Shown: positions 8,606-16,603 of the stretch, piece after piece | Layout: every line of letters begins with the position of its first letter | How positions within the stretch are numbered: position 1 is the first letter of the stretch | DNA from: JAMIFN01 sp964544605 | GTDB lineage: Bacteria > Pseudomonadota > Gammaproteobacteria > Burkholderiales > Burkholderiaceae_C | NCBI GenBank assembly: GCA_964544605.1 | Contig: CAZJBX010000001.1 | Coordinates: forward strand, 62,001 to 126,000 | Length of the DNA stretch: 64,000 nucleotides | Direction of reading: 5' to 3' | Translations under genes and position numbers: made by a program | The notes under the pieces: model-generated | The model's input: only the letters and a program-made list of their open reading frames with translations | Databases searched by the model: none | Told to the model about the DNA's origin: nothing

Positions 8606-9595
8606 TTATTGGGCAGTCGGCAAGGTGGGTTTGTCGCGCCACTGCTGCACCAAGGGCTTGAGCGCAGACAGGGGCTGCATGGTGCTGATGCCTGCAAGCG
8701 GCTTGCGGTAGAGCGCAGGGCAGGAGCCGCCCGCCCACAAAGCGACAGCAGGGGGCAGGTGGCGGCGCAATTCGCGCAAATTGTTCAAGGCCAGCGTGCC
8801 CGTTTGGGCGGCTGAGAAGCTCAGAATTACCACATCCACTTGGTGTGCCTGCGCCGCCTGCACCACATCCAGCAGCGGGGTTTGTGTGCCCAAAGACACA
8901 CAGGTGCAGCCGTCCAGCACCAGCAGGGCTTCCACCATCAGCAGGCCCAGGCCGTGCAGCTCTGGGGGCAGGGTGGTGAGCAGGACCTTGGGGCCGAGCG
9001 GCTCAGGCTGCGGCGGCAGGGAGGCAATGGCGTGGCGCAAGACGCCACTGATGACCTCGGTGTAGAGGTGTTCTTCAAATACTTCAAAGCGGCCCTGCGC
9101 CCAAGCCTCGCCGACCGCAGCGGTCAATGGCACCACCAATTCGGTCACGAATGGGGCCAGCCCCATGCGCAATAGGGCGCGACTGAGGCCGTTTTTGAGG
9201 GCATGTGGTTGGTGTGAGGCGATGGCGTGGAGGAGTTCTTCAATCAGTGGGTCTGTGCTGTCCCTGTCATTTGTCTTAGACAGAGTGGCGCTGGGCAGGG
9301 GCTTGTATTGGGCCAAAAGCGCCTCTAAGTCGGGCTGGGCCAAGCCCACCACTTTGCCCGGGCGCAGGCCGGCATCAAGCAGGCGGGCGATGAGCTTGAG
9401 TTGCAGCACTTGCTGGGGCGAATACAGCCTCTCGCCAGTGGCGCTGCGTGCAGGGGTGGGAAAGCCGTAGCGCCGCTCCCACACACGCAAGCTGTCTTTG
9501 CCCAAGCCGGTTTCGCGTTCAACGGTAGAAATGGGCCAAGGGGTGTCGTGGGGAGAGGGGGTGGGCAGAGTGGTTGGCATGGTGGCGGCAGGCAT
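8606..9595 (-). CDS. litR: LitR/CarH-type MerR regulator with cobalamin-binding domain (putative photoreceptor)
   Basis: Transcription regulator of 329 residues. Residues ~21-90 form a MerR winged helix (STVERETGLGKDSLRVWERRYGFP). Residues ~110-190 form a helical bundle with the Wx9EH signature (W in GEAWAQGR, EH in FEEHLY) that caps adenosylcobalamin in CarH. The C-terminal Rossmann domain keeps ExHxxG as ELHGLG, which carries the cobalt-ligating His. In studied members B12 photolysis releases DNA and derepresses photolyase and lipid genes. Its position divergent from a photolyase operon fits. Light-sensing is inferred from motifs, not shown. Start 9595 has no clear ribosome-binding site; 9580 is an alternative. 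Confidence 0.9.
   Translation of the reverse strand: MPAATMPTTLPTPSPHDTPWPISTVERETGLGKDSLRVWERRYGFPTPARSATGERLYSPQQVLQLKLIARLLDAGLRPGKVVGLAQPDLEALLAQYKPLPSATLSKTNDRDSTDPLIEELLHAIASHQPHALKNGLSRALLRMGLAPFVTELVVPLTAAVGEAWAQGRFEVFEEHLYTEVISGVLRHAIASLPPQPEPLGPKVLLTTLPPELHGLGLLMVEALLVLDGCTCVSLGTQTPLLDVVQAAQAHQVDVVILSFSAAQTGTLALNNLRELRRHLPPAVALWAGGSCPALYRKPLAGISTMQPLSALKPLVQQWRDKPTLPTAQ
9271..9283. promoter_or_regulatory. Operator-like palindrome inside the litR-like gene
   Basis: TTGTCTTAGACAG matches the promoter palindrome TTGTCTTAGACAA at 12 of 13 positions. It lies about 320 bp inside the regulator's coding sequence. It may be an auxiliary operator for looping or autoregulation; chance is the alternative. 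Confidence 0.4.
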
Positions 9596-9617
9596 GAAGC
9601 TTGGACAGAAGTTTATA

Positions 9618-9645
9618 TTGTCTTAGACAAAGATGGTTTTGTCTA
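9618..9645. promoter_or_regulatory. Probable LitR operator in the divergent promoter
   Basis: Perfect palindrome TTGTCTTAGACAA (9618-9630) overlaps the -35 element of the rightward operon. A further half-site TTGTCTA (9639-9645) lies between -35 and -10. Repressor binding here would block the photolyase operon and could also affect the leftward regulator transcript. Confidence 0.65.
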
Positions 9646-9652
9646 CTATACT
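9624..9652 (+). promoter_or_regulatory. Sigma-70-type promoter of the light operon
   Basis: -35 TAGACA (9624-9629), 17-bp spacer and -10 TATACT (9647-9652), about 57 bp upstream of the first gene. Each hexamer differs from consensus at one position. Confidence 0.7.
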
Positions 9653-9708
9653 TTAGCGCATCAGCAAGGCTTTGCTGCGTCTTTCACCTTCATGAATCGG
9701 AACACACC

Positions 9709-11013
9709 ATGCGAGTTGCAGTCATCGGATCAGGTATTTCGGGCTTGGCCGCAGCGCATAAGCTGCGCGGCCATGCTGCCTTGACGCTGTTTGAGGCGGG
9801 CGATTATTTTGGCGGCCACACGCACACGGTCGATGTCACTTTGCCGAATGCGGCGGGGCAGGCCGTGACGCATGGGGTGGACACGGGGTTTTTGGTGTTC
9901 AACGAGCGCACCTACCCGGGTTTGATTGCGCTGCTCGATGATTTGAAGCTGCCGACTGCGGCGACGGAGATGTCTTTCTCAGCCCAAGTGCCCGGCGCTG
10001 GCGCTTGGGGTTTGGACGCTTTGGAGTGGAGCGGCTCGAATTTGGCGACGGTGTTTGCCCAGTGGCGCAATGTGTTGCGGCCCCGCTTTTGGGGCATGCT
10101 GGCTGAGCTGCTGCGCTTCAACCGCTTGTGCACGGCCTTGGCCGAGAGCGGGCAAGAGCAGGCGCTGGCCCAGCCTTTGGGCGATTTTTTGCAGCAGCAT
10201 GGGTTTGGCGCGGCTTTCAGAGAGTGGTATTTTTTGCCCATGTTGGGTTGCATTTGGAGCTGCCCGACGAATCAGATGTTGCGCTTTCCGGTGGCCACCA
10301 TGGTGCGCTTTTGCCACAACCACGGCTTGCTGCAAGTGAGCCAGCGGCCCCAGTGGTACACGGTGGCGGGCGGGGCGCGGCAGTATGTTGAGGCCATTGT
10401 GCAGGGGCTGGATGCGCGCTTGGCCACGCCTGTGCGCCGCATTGAGCGCCATGCCGATGGGGTGCTGGTGCAGACGGACAGCGGGGCAGAGGCTTTTGAT
10501 GCGGTGGTGCTGGCGGTGCACAGCGACACGGCGCTGCGCCTGCTGGCCCAGCCGACTGAGGCCGAGGCGCAGGTGCTGGGGGCCATTCGCTACCAGCCGA
10601 ATCGGGCGGTGCTGCACACCGATGCCAGTGTCATGCCAGCTTGCCGCAGTGCGTGGGCGGCCTGGAATTACGAGCGCGCTGCCGATGGCCAGCAGGAGTC
10701 GGCGCGGGTGTGTTTGCATTACTGGATCAACCGCCTGCAACCCCTGCCCTTTGCCCAGCCGGTGTTTGTGTCGCTCAACCCCGTGCATGACATTGACCCA
10801 GCGCAGGTGCTGGGGGATTTTGACTACGCGCACCCCGTGTTTGACTTGGGCGCATTGGCGGCGCAAAAGCAAGTGGCCGCGCTGCAAGGCGAGCAGCGCA
10901 CTTGGTTTGCAGGGGCTTGGACGGGTTACGGCTTTCATGAAGATGGCTTGCAGTCGGGCTATCGCGCTGCGGCGGCTTTGCTGGCGCAACTGGGCCAGTC
11001 GGAGGCCGCATGA
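9709..11013 (+). CDS. FAD-dependent amine-oxidase-like oxidoreductase
   Basis: Flavoprotein of 434 residues starting MRVAVIGSGISGLAAAHKL with the dinucleotide-binding motif, then FEAGDYFGGHTHTV and a C-terminal FAD contact WTGYGFHEDGLQSG. In photo-oxidative-stress clusters this family accompanies a CFA-like methyltransferase; related Rhodobacter genes take part in making furan fatty acids, so a role in fatty-acid modification is plausible but inferred. First gene of the light operon; its stop overlaps the next start by four bases (ATGA). Confidence 0.88.
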   Translation: MRVAVIGSGISGLAAAHKLRGHAALTLFEAGDYFGGHTHTVDVTLPNAAGQAVTHGVDTGFLVFNERTYPGLIALLDDLKLPTAATEMSFSAQVPGAGAWGLDALEWSGSNLATVFAQWRNVLRPRFWGMLAELLRFNRLCTALAESGQEQALAQPLGDFLQQHGFGAAFREWYFLPMLGCIWSCPTNQMLRFPVATMVRFCHNHGLLQVSQRPQWYTVAGGARQYVEAIVQGLDARLATPVRRIERHADGVLVQTDSGAEAFDAVVLAVHSDTALRLLAQPTEAEAQVLGAIRYQPNRAVLHTDASVMPACRSAWAAWNYERAADGQQESARVCLHYWINRLQPLPFAQPVFVSLNPVHDIDPAQVLGDFDYAHPVFDLGALAAQKQVAALQGEQRTWFAGAWTGYGFHEDGLQSGYRAAAALLAQLGQSEAA

Positions 11014-11828
11014 GCAGCAAGCCCAGCCCCAGCACACTGCGGCCCTATATTGGCTTTGGCCATGTGTGGCACACGCGGCTGCGGCCACGGCAGCACAAAT
11101 TTGCGGTGCCTACTTTTTTCTTGCTGCTGCCGATGCGGACGCTGCGTGAGCGGCCCGAGGCGGCGGGCGTGCTGGCCCTCAATCGCTTTGGCGCCCTGTC
11201 GTTTCAAGACGCAGACCACGGCCTTGGCAAGAGCAAAGTGCCGGGGGCGGCATTGGCTTGGCTGGAGGCGCTGCTGGCGGCCGAGGGCATTGACGATGCC
11301 GAGGGCGAGATTTGGCTGCAATGCTACCCCCGAGTGCTGGGCTATGCCTTCAAGCCCGTGAGCTTTTGGTATTGCCACCGTGCCGATGGCCGTTTGCGCG
11401 CCATTGTGGCGGAGGTGAACAACACCTTTGGCCAGCGCCATGCCTATGTGCTGGACCACGCCCGCTACGACCAAGAGCTGCGGGCAGACAAGGTCTTTCA
11501 TGTGTCGCCCTTTTGCGCTGTTGAGGGGGGCTACCGCTTTGCCTTTTCTCGTGCTGGGGCTGATGGCCTTGAGTCGGCCCGTGTTCGCATTGATTACCAC
11601 GATGCCGACGGCCCTGTGCTGCTGACGGGCATAGGGGGGCGATTGCAGCCTTTGACGGCGAGCAGCCGCCGTCGGGCCTTGTGGCGCTACCCCTTGCTGA
11701 CGCTGGGGGTGATGGCCCGCATTCTTTGGCATGCCCTGCTGCTGTGGCTCAAAAAAGTGCCGTTTTTCTCTAAGCCAGAAGCGCCTGCCGCCTCTGTGTC
11801 CCGTTCTTCCCCTTCTTCCCCTGAGTGA
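11010..11828 (+). CDS. DUF1365 family protein
   Basis: Protein of 272 residues with features I associate with DUF1365: an N-terminal GHVWHTRLRP segment, a central CYPRVLGYAFKPVSFWYC stretch and VFHVSPFC. Function is not established. In Rhodobacter, members sit in the singlet-oxygen (RpoE/ChrR) regulon beside CFA synthase and SDR genes, the same company as here. The start overlaps the upstream stop (ATGA) and the stop overlaps the next start (TGATG). Confidence 0.88.
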   Translation: MSSKPSPSTLRPYIGFGHVWHTRLRPRQHKFAVPTFFLLLPMRTLRERPEAAGVLALNRFGALSFQDADHGLGKSKVPGAALAWLEALLAAEGIDDAEGEIWLQCYPRVLGYAFKPVSFWYCHRADGRLRAIVAEVNNTFGQRHAYVLDHARYDQELRADKVFHVSPFCAVEGGYRFAFSRAGADGLESARVRIDYHDADGPVLLTGIGGRLQPLTASSRRRALWRYPLLTLGVMARILWHALLLWLKKVPFFSKPEAPAASVSRSSPSSPE

Positions 11829-13054
11829 TGCCCATGAATACCAGCACCCCCTCATTGCCCTTGCCTTTGCCTGCGGGCTTGCCCGCCAGCGCCCGCCGTG
11901 GCCTTTACCTGTTGCAGAAGATGCAGCATGGCACGCTGCATTTGGGCCTGCCCGATGGCCGCTCTTTGCAGCTGGGGCAGGGCGGTGCGCCCAGTGCCAG
12001 CCTGCATTTGCATGATTGGCGCGTGTTTGCCGATGTCATGCGCTCGGGCGATATTGGCTTGGCCGAAGCCTATATGGCGGCGCACTGGAGCACGCCGCAT
12101 TTGCCCGATTTGCTGCGCTTGCTGATGGCCAACCGCAAGGCGCTGGAGAGCTTGGTTTATGGCGCTTGGTGGGGGCGTTTGGCCTACCGCTTGCGCCACT
12201 TGCTCAACCGCAACACACGGGCGGGCAGCCAGCGCAACATCCACGCCCATTACGATTTGGGCAATGCCTTTTATCAGCTGTGGCTGGACCCCAGCATGAA
12301 CTACTCCTCGGCGTGGTTTCAGGGCGATTTCAGCACCGACTTGACCACGGCCCAGCACGCCAAAGTGCGCCGCGCGCTCAGCAGTGCGGGGGTGCAGCCC
12401 GGCAGCCGTGTGCTAGAGATTGGCTGCGGCTGGGGCGCATTGGCAGAGATGGCGGCGGGCGAGTTTCAGGCCCATGTGACGGGCGTGACTTTATCGACCG
12501 AGCAATTGGCCTTTGCCCAGCGGCGCTTGCAGCAGGCGGGGCTGGCAGCGCAGGCCGATTTGCGCCTGCAAGACTACCGCGATGTGGACGACGGCCCCTA
12601 TGACGCGATTTGCTCGATTGAAATGGTGGAGGCCGTGGGCCAAGCCTATTGGCCCAGCTACTTCAGCACCGTGGCGCGTTTGCTCAAGCGCGGTGGCCGT
12701 GCCTGCGTGCAAAGCATTGTGATTGATGAGGCGCTGTTTGAGCGCTATGTGCAGGGCACAGACTTCATTCAGCAGTATGTGTTTCCGGGCGGCTGTTTGC
12801 CCAGCGCAGCGCGGTTTCGGGCCTTGGCGCAGCAGGCGGGCCTGCGGGTGGAGGAGGAGCTGGTGTTTGGGGCCGATTACGCCGAGACCCTGAGGCGCTG
12901 GCGCGTCCAGTTCATGCAGCAGCAGGCCCAAGTGTTGGCACAGGGCTTTGATGACAAGTTTGTGCGAACTTGGGAGTTTTACTTGGCCTATTGTGAGGCG
13001 GCCTTTGATACGCAAAACATCGATGTGGTGCAGTTCACATTGGTGAAGGCGTGA
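11828..13054 (+). CDS. Cyclopropane-fatty-acyl-phospholipid synthase family methyltransferase
   Basis: SAM-dependent enzyme of 408 residues acting on the double bonds of membrane phospholipid acyl chains. An N-terminal lipid-binding region precedes the methyltransferase domain with VLEIGCGWGALAE (SAM motif I), the NIHAHYDLGN segment, SIEMVEAVG and FIQQYVFPGG typical of CFA synthases. Coupled by TGATG to DUF1365. It may be a true CFA synthase or a UfaM-like methylase that starts furan fatty-acid synthesis; the operon favours a photo-oxidative role. The ATG at 11834 is an alternative start. Confidence 0.9.
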   Translation: MPMNTSTPSLPLPLPAGLPASARRGLYLLQKMQHGTLHLGLPDGRSLQLGQGGAPSASLHLHDWRVFADVMRSGDIGLAEAYMAAHWSTPHLPDLLRLLMANRKALESLVYGAWWGRLAYRLRHLLNRNTRAGSQRNIHAHYDLGNAFYQLWLDPSMNYSSAWFQGDFSTDLTTAQHAKVRRALSSAGVQPGSRVLEIGCGWGALAEMAAGEFQAHVTGVTLSTEQLAFAQRRLQQAGLAAQADLRLQDYRDVDDGPYDAICSIEMVEAVGQAYWPSYFSTVARLLKRGGRACVQSIVIDEALFERYVQGTDFIQQYVFPGGCLPSAARFRALAQQAGLRVEEELVFGADYAETLRRWRVQFMQQQAQVLAQGFDDKFVRTWEFYLAYCEAAFDTQNIDVVQFTLVKA

Positions 13055-13076
13055 CGCGGGCCGCTGCGGGGTGCTG

Positions 13077-13661
13077 ATGATGAGGCGCTTGCCAATCCCC
13101 TTATGGCTTCAGTCTGGGCTGGGCGCTGTGGCGCTGTTTTTGGCCCTGAGCGGGGCCGTGCCTGCGGCCGCCACGCCGCCGCCACCCCATGTGCAGCAGG
13201 CTTTGCCCGAAGCCAGGCTGTGGGGGCAGGGGCAGATGCGCTTTTTGGGCCTGCGAATTTACGATGCCCGCTTGTGGGCAGGGCCGCAGTTTCAGGCCGA
13301 GCAGTTTCAGTATGCGCCGCTGGCGCTGGAGCTGACTTACCACCGCGCTTTTTCTGGGGCGGCGATTGCCCAACGCTCGATTGAAGAAATCAAGCGCCAA
13401 GGGGCCTTGCCGCCAGCCCAAGCGCAGCGCTGGCAGAAGGCGTTGGCCGAGCTGCTGCCCGATGTGCAGGCGGGCGATCGCTTGACCGGCCTCTATCAGC
13501 CCGCGCAGGGCATGCGCCTGTGGCGTGGGCAGCAGGCTCTGGGGGCGATTGAGGATGCGGATTTGGCGCAGCGGTTTTTTGCCATTTGGCTGGCCCCGAG
13601 TAGCTCAGACCCGCGCTTGCGGGCGGCCTTGTTGCAGGGCGAAACAGGGGCGCAGCCATGA
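13077..13661 (+). CDS. Chalcone-isomerase-like exported protein
   Basis: About 194 residues with an N-terminal signal peptide (hydrophobic to about residue 32, AAA cleavage region) and a chalcone-isomerase-like core: MRFLGLRIYDARLWAG and ELTYHRAFSGAAIAQRSIEEI. Bacterial members are thought to bind fatty acids rather than isomerise flavonoids. Starts at 13077 or 13080, 23 bp after the methyltransferase, and overlaps the MFS start by four bases. Exact function unknown. Confidence 0.85.
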   Translation: MMRRLPIPLWLQSGLGAVALFLALSGAVPAAATPPPPHVQQALPEARLWGQGQMRFLGLRIYDARLWAGPQFQAEQFQYAPLALELTYHRAFSGAAIAQRSIEEIKRQGALPPAQAQRWQKALAELLPDVQAGDRLTGLYQPAQGMRLWRGQQALGAIEDADLAQRFFAIWLAPSSSDPRLRAALLQGETGAQP

Positions 13662-14757
13662 GCTGGGCAGGGGCCAGCGCCGCCACAGTCGCCTTCACGG
13701 GGCGGGCAGGCTTGGCCTATGGCTTGCTGGGCCTGCCTTTGAGCTTTGCGGCCCTGCTGCTGTATGTGGTGCTGCCGCATTACTACGCCAGCGACTTGGG
13801 TTTGTCGCTGGCCACCGTGGGGGCTTTGCTGCTGCTGGTGCGGTTGCTGGATGCGGGCACTGACCCCCTGCTGGGGCGCTGGATTGAGCGCCTGTATCAG
13901 CGCGGCATGCCAGCGGTTTTATGGCTTGCGGAGGCTGCGGCCGTGGTGTTGGGCTTGGGCATGGTGGGCTTGTTTCAGCCTTGGGTGCAGACAAAGGGGG
14001 CGCTGGCGAGCTGGCTCGTGGTGGGGCTGTTGTGGGCTTGTTTGGCCCATAGCCTGCTGCTGATGACGCACCAGACTTGGGGTGTGCGCTTGGGCGGCGG
14101 GGCGGTGCAGCGCAGCCGCATTGTGGCTTGGCGTGAGGGGGCTGGCTTGGTGGGGGTGATTTTGGCCAGTGCGCTTTCGCTGGCGTGGGGTGTGGGCATG
14201 CTGCTGGCGGTGTTTGTGCTGGCGCTGGGGCTGGCTTTGGGGGCGGGGCGGTGCAGCGCAGCCGCATTGTGGCTTGGCGTGAGGGGGCTGGCTTGGTGGG
14301 GGTGATTTTGGCCAGTGCGCTTTCGCTGGCGTGGGGCGTGGGCACGATGCTGGCGGTGGCCTGCTTTGCCTGGGCGCTGGCTTTGGGGGCGGGGCAGGTG
14401 GCGACTTTTGCCCTGATTTGTGCCCTGACGGGCGTGGCGCTGGGGGCCGATTTGGTGGCGCCGGGCGCACTGTTGGCGCTGCTGATTGCAGGCCAGGGCG
14501 GGCAGGGGGTGAGCGATGGCCGTTTCGTGGGCTGGTGGAATCTGGCCACGAAACTGAATTTGGCCTTGGCTGCTGGACTGGCGCTGCCTTTTTTGCAGTG
14601 GCTGGGCTATGTGCCGGGCAGTGACGATGGGCAGGCTTTGCAGCGCTTGAGCTGGGTGTATGCACTGCTGCCCTGTGCGCTCAAGCTGCTGGCGGCAGGG
14701 CTGTTGTATCGCCTGCTGCTGGCCCCTAAAAACCCCAAGCAAGGACTTGCCCTATGA
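13658..14757 (+). pseudogene. MFS (GPH-type) transporter, frameshifted by an internal tandem duplication
   Basis: The N-terminal part shows TM1-TM4 of a sugar:cation-symporter-like MFS protein (RLLDAGTDPLLGRW motif). A 95-bp block is then repeated exactly with a 146-bp period. 146 is not a multiple of three, so the first frame ends at 14305. The second frame continues with TM segments and a GWWNLATKLNLALAAG motif to 14757. Removing one period restores a continuous frame of about 317 residues, shorter than the ~390 I expect, so central helices may also be lost. The stop still overlaps the DUF3833 start (ATGA). The alternative is an assembly error at the repeat. Confidence 0.8.
14096..14336 (+). 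repeat. Direct tandem duplication inside the MFS gene
   Basis: 14096-14190 is identical to 14242-14336. The rest of the first period (14191-14241) is only partly similar to the matching part after the second copy. GGGCGGGGC-type microhomology lies at the copy boundaries. The divergence outside the identical block suggests an old event, gene conversion, or misassembly. Confidence 0.9.
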
Positions 14758-15290
14758 CGACCCGCCGCCATGCCCTTTTCTCTTTGTTGGCCGGAACCGC
14801 TGCGCTGTCCGCTTGCAGCCCGCCCAAAGTGAGCGACTACGCCGCACAGCGCCCGCTGCTGGAACTGGATGCCTATTTCAATGGCCGTGTGCAGGCGCAT
14901 GGCGTGTTTCAAAAGCGCAGTGGCGAGGTGGTGCGCCGCTTTACGGTGGTGATGAACTGCCATTGGCAAGGCAATGAGGGCGTATTGGACGAGGCTTTTA
15001 GCCATGCCGATGGCAGCACCGAGCGGCGCATTTGGCGGCTGACCCAGCATGCCAATGGCCGCTACACCGGGCGTGCCGATGATGTGGTGGGGCAGGCCCA
15101 GGGGCAGACCGCAGGCAATGCCTTCCACTGGGCGTACACCCTGCGCCTGCCTGTGGATGGCAAAGAATACGATGTGCAGATGGATGATTGGATGTTCCTC
15201 ATCGACGAGCGCATGCTGCTCAACCGCGCCCGCATGAGCAAATTTGGCATCCATCTTGGCGATGTGCTGCTGTCTTTCACAAAGGCTTAA
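14754..15290 (+). CDS. DUF3833 family lipoprotein
   Basis: Protein of 178 residues with a signal sequence beginning MTTRRHALFSLLAG and lipobox LSAC, then a DUF3833 core (YFNGRVQAHGVFQKRSGEVVRRF, DDWMFLIDERMLLNRARMSKFG). Family function is unknown; it recurs beside SDR, MFS and DUF1365 genes in singlet-oxygen-type regulons. TRRHALF resembles a weak Tat motif. Coupled to the MFS gene by a four-base overlap. Confidence 0.88.
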   Translation: MTTRRHALFSLLAGTAALSACSPPKVSDYAAQRPLLELDAYFNGRVQAHGVFQKRSGEVVRRFTVVMNCHWQGNEGVLDEAFSHADGSTERRIWRLTQHANGRYTGRADDVVGQAQGQTAGNAFHWAYTLRLPVDGKEYDVQMDDWMFLIDERMLLNRARMSKFGIHLGDVLLSFTKA

Positions 15291-15294
15291 ACGC

Positions 15295-16077
15295 ATGGCA
15301 CTCAACCCCCCCATCAAAGACTGGCAGGGCCGCCGCGTGTGGCTGATTGGCGCGTCCAGCGGCATTGGCCGTGCGGTGGCCGCCTTGCTGCATGCCCGTG
15401 GGGCGCAGCTGTGTGTCTCGGCCCGCCAGCAAGCCCGCCTAGATGACTTTGTGCAGGCGCATCCGGGCAGCCGCGCGCTGGCCTTCGATGTGGGCGATGC
15501 CCAAGCCGTGGCCGCTGCGGCACAAATGCTGCTGGCCGATGGCCCGCTGGATTTGGTGTTTTACTGCGCTGGGCATTACCGCCCCATGCAGGCCGATGCG
15601 CTGGATTTGCCCGAGTTGCTGCGACACCAACGCGTCAATGTGACGGGCGTGTTTCATGTGTTGGCCGCTGTGCTGCCGGCTTTGCTTGAGGCGGCAGGGG
15701 CGGGGCGCCAGCCGCATTTGAGCTTGGTCTCTAGCGTGGCGGGCTGGCGTGGCCTGCCACAAAGTTTGGCCTATGGCCCCACCAAGGCAGCGCTGACGAG
15801 CTTGGCTGAAAACTTGTTTCTTGATTTGCGGCCCAAGGGGGTGGGCGTGAGCTTGGTGAATCCGGGCTTTGTGGACACCCCTTTGACGGCGCAAAATGCC
15901 TTTCCCATGCCCGCTTTGCTCACGCCAGAGCAGGCGGCCCAGGCCATTGTGCGGGGCTGGGAGCGGGGCCAGTTTGAGCTGCACTTCCCCAAGCGCTTCA
16001 CGGGCGTGCTCAAGCTCATGCGCTGCCTGCCTTATCGTTTGTATTTTTTCATTGTTCACCGCATCACAGGGTTTTGA
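15295..16077 (+). CDS. Short-chain dehydrogenase of the light operon
   Basis: NAD(P)-dependent SDR of 260 residues: GASSGIGRAV cofactor motif, YCAG, catalytic Ser in VSSVAGW and YGPTK. The C-terminal region FPKRFTGVLKLMRCLPYRLYF is basic and amphipathic, perhaps for membrane contact. Starts 5 bp after DUF3833. Related genes are induced by singlet oxygen in Rhodobacter as I recall; the substrate is unknown. Confidence 0.9.
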   Translation: MALNPPIKDWQGRRVWLIGASSGIGRAVAALLHARGAQLCVSARQQARLDDFVQAHPGSRALAFDVGDAQAVAAAAQMLLADGPLDLVFYCAGHYRPMQADALDLPELLRHQRVNVTGVFHVLAAVLPALLEAAGAGRQPHLSLVSSVAGWRGLPQSLAYGPTKAALTSLAENLFLDLRPKGVGVSLVNPGFVDTPLTAQNAFPMPALLTPEQAAQAIVRGWERGQFELHFPKRFTGVLKLMRCLPYRLYFFIVHRITGF

Positions 16078-16079
16078 TC

Positions 16080-16580
16080 ATGGACACAAGCACCCCCCTC
16101 ATCGGTGCCGATAGCGAGGCTGCGGCCCAGCGCTTGAAGGCGTTTTACGAGCAACTCTCGCCCGCGCATTTGTCAGATTTGGGCCAGTATTACGCGCCGC
16201 AGGCCCACTTTCGAGACCCCTTCAACGATGTGCGTGGCCTGCCCGCCATTGCCCACATCTTTGCCCATATGTTTGAGACCCTGGAGCAGCCGCGCTTTAC
16301 CGTGACGCATTCCTTGGTGCAGGGCAATCGGGCTTTCCTCAACTGGGAATTCCGCTTTGCCATGCGCCGTTGGCGGCCCAATGTGGTGCAGTGCATTGAG
16401 GGCGTGACTTGGCTGCACTTTGATGCCCAAGGCCGTGTGCTGCTGCACCGCGACTACTGGGATGCGGCGCAAGAGCTGTATGAAACACTGCCCCTGCTGG
16501 GCGGGCTGATGCGCTGGCTGCGCCGCTCGGCCTCGGCCACAGCCGCCTTGAAACACCCCAGCCCCCAGCAGCGCGGCTGA
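16080..16580 (+). CDS. SnoaL/NTF2-like protein of the light operon
   Basis: Small alpha+beta barrel protein of 166 residues. AQRLKAFYEQLSP, YYAPQAHFRDPFND and FDAQGRVLLHRDYWDAAQELYE are typical of the NTF2/SnoaL fold. The ATG at 16080 follows the SDR stop by two bases. Members of this fold can be isomerases or hydrolases; none can be assigned here. Confidence 0.85.
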   Translation: MDTSTPLIGADSEAAAQRLKAFYEQLSPAHLSDLGQYYAPQAHFRDPFNDVRGLPAIAHIFAHMFETLEQPRFTVTHSLVQGNRAFLNWEFRFAMRRWRPNVVQCIEGVTWLHFDAQGRVLLHRDYWDAAQELYETLPLLGGLMRWLRRSASATAALKHPSPQQRG

Positions 16581-16603
16581 TGCGCTGACAGCAAAGGATG
16601 AGC

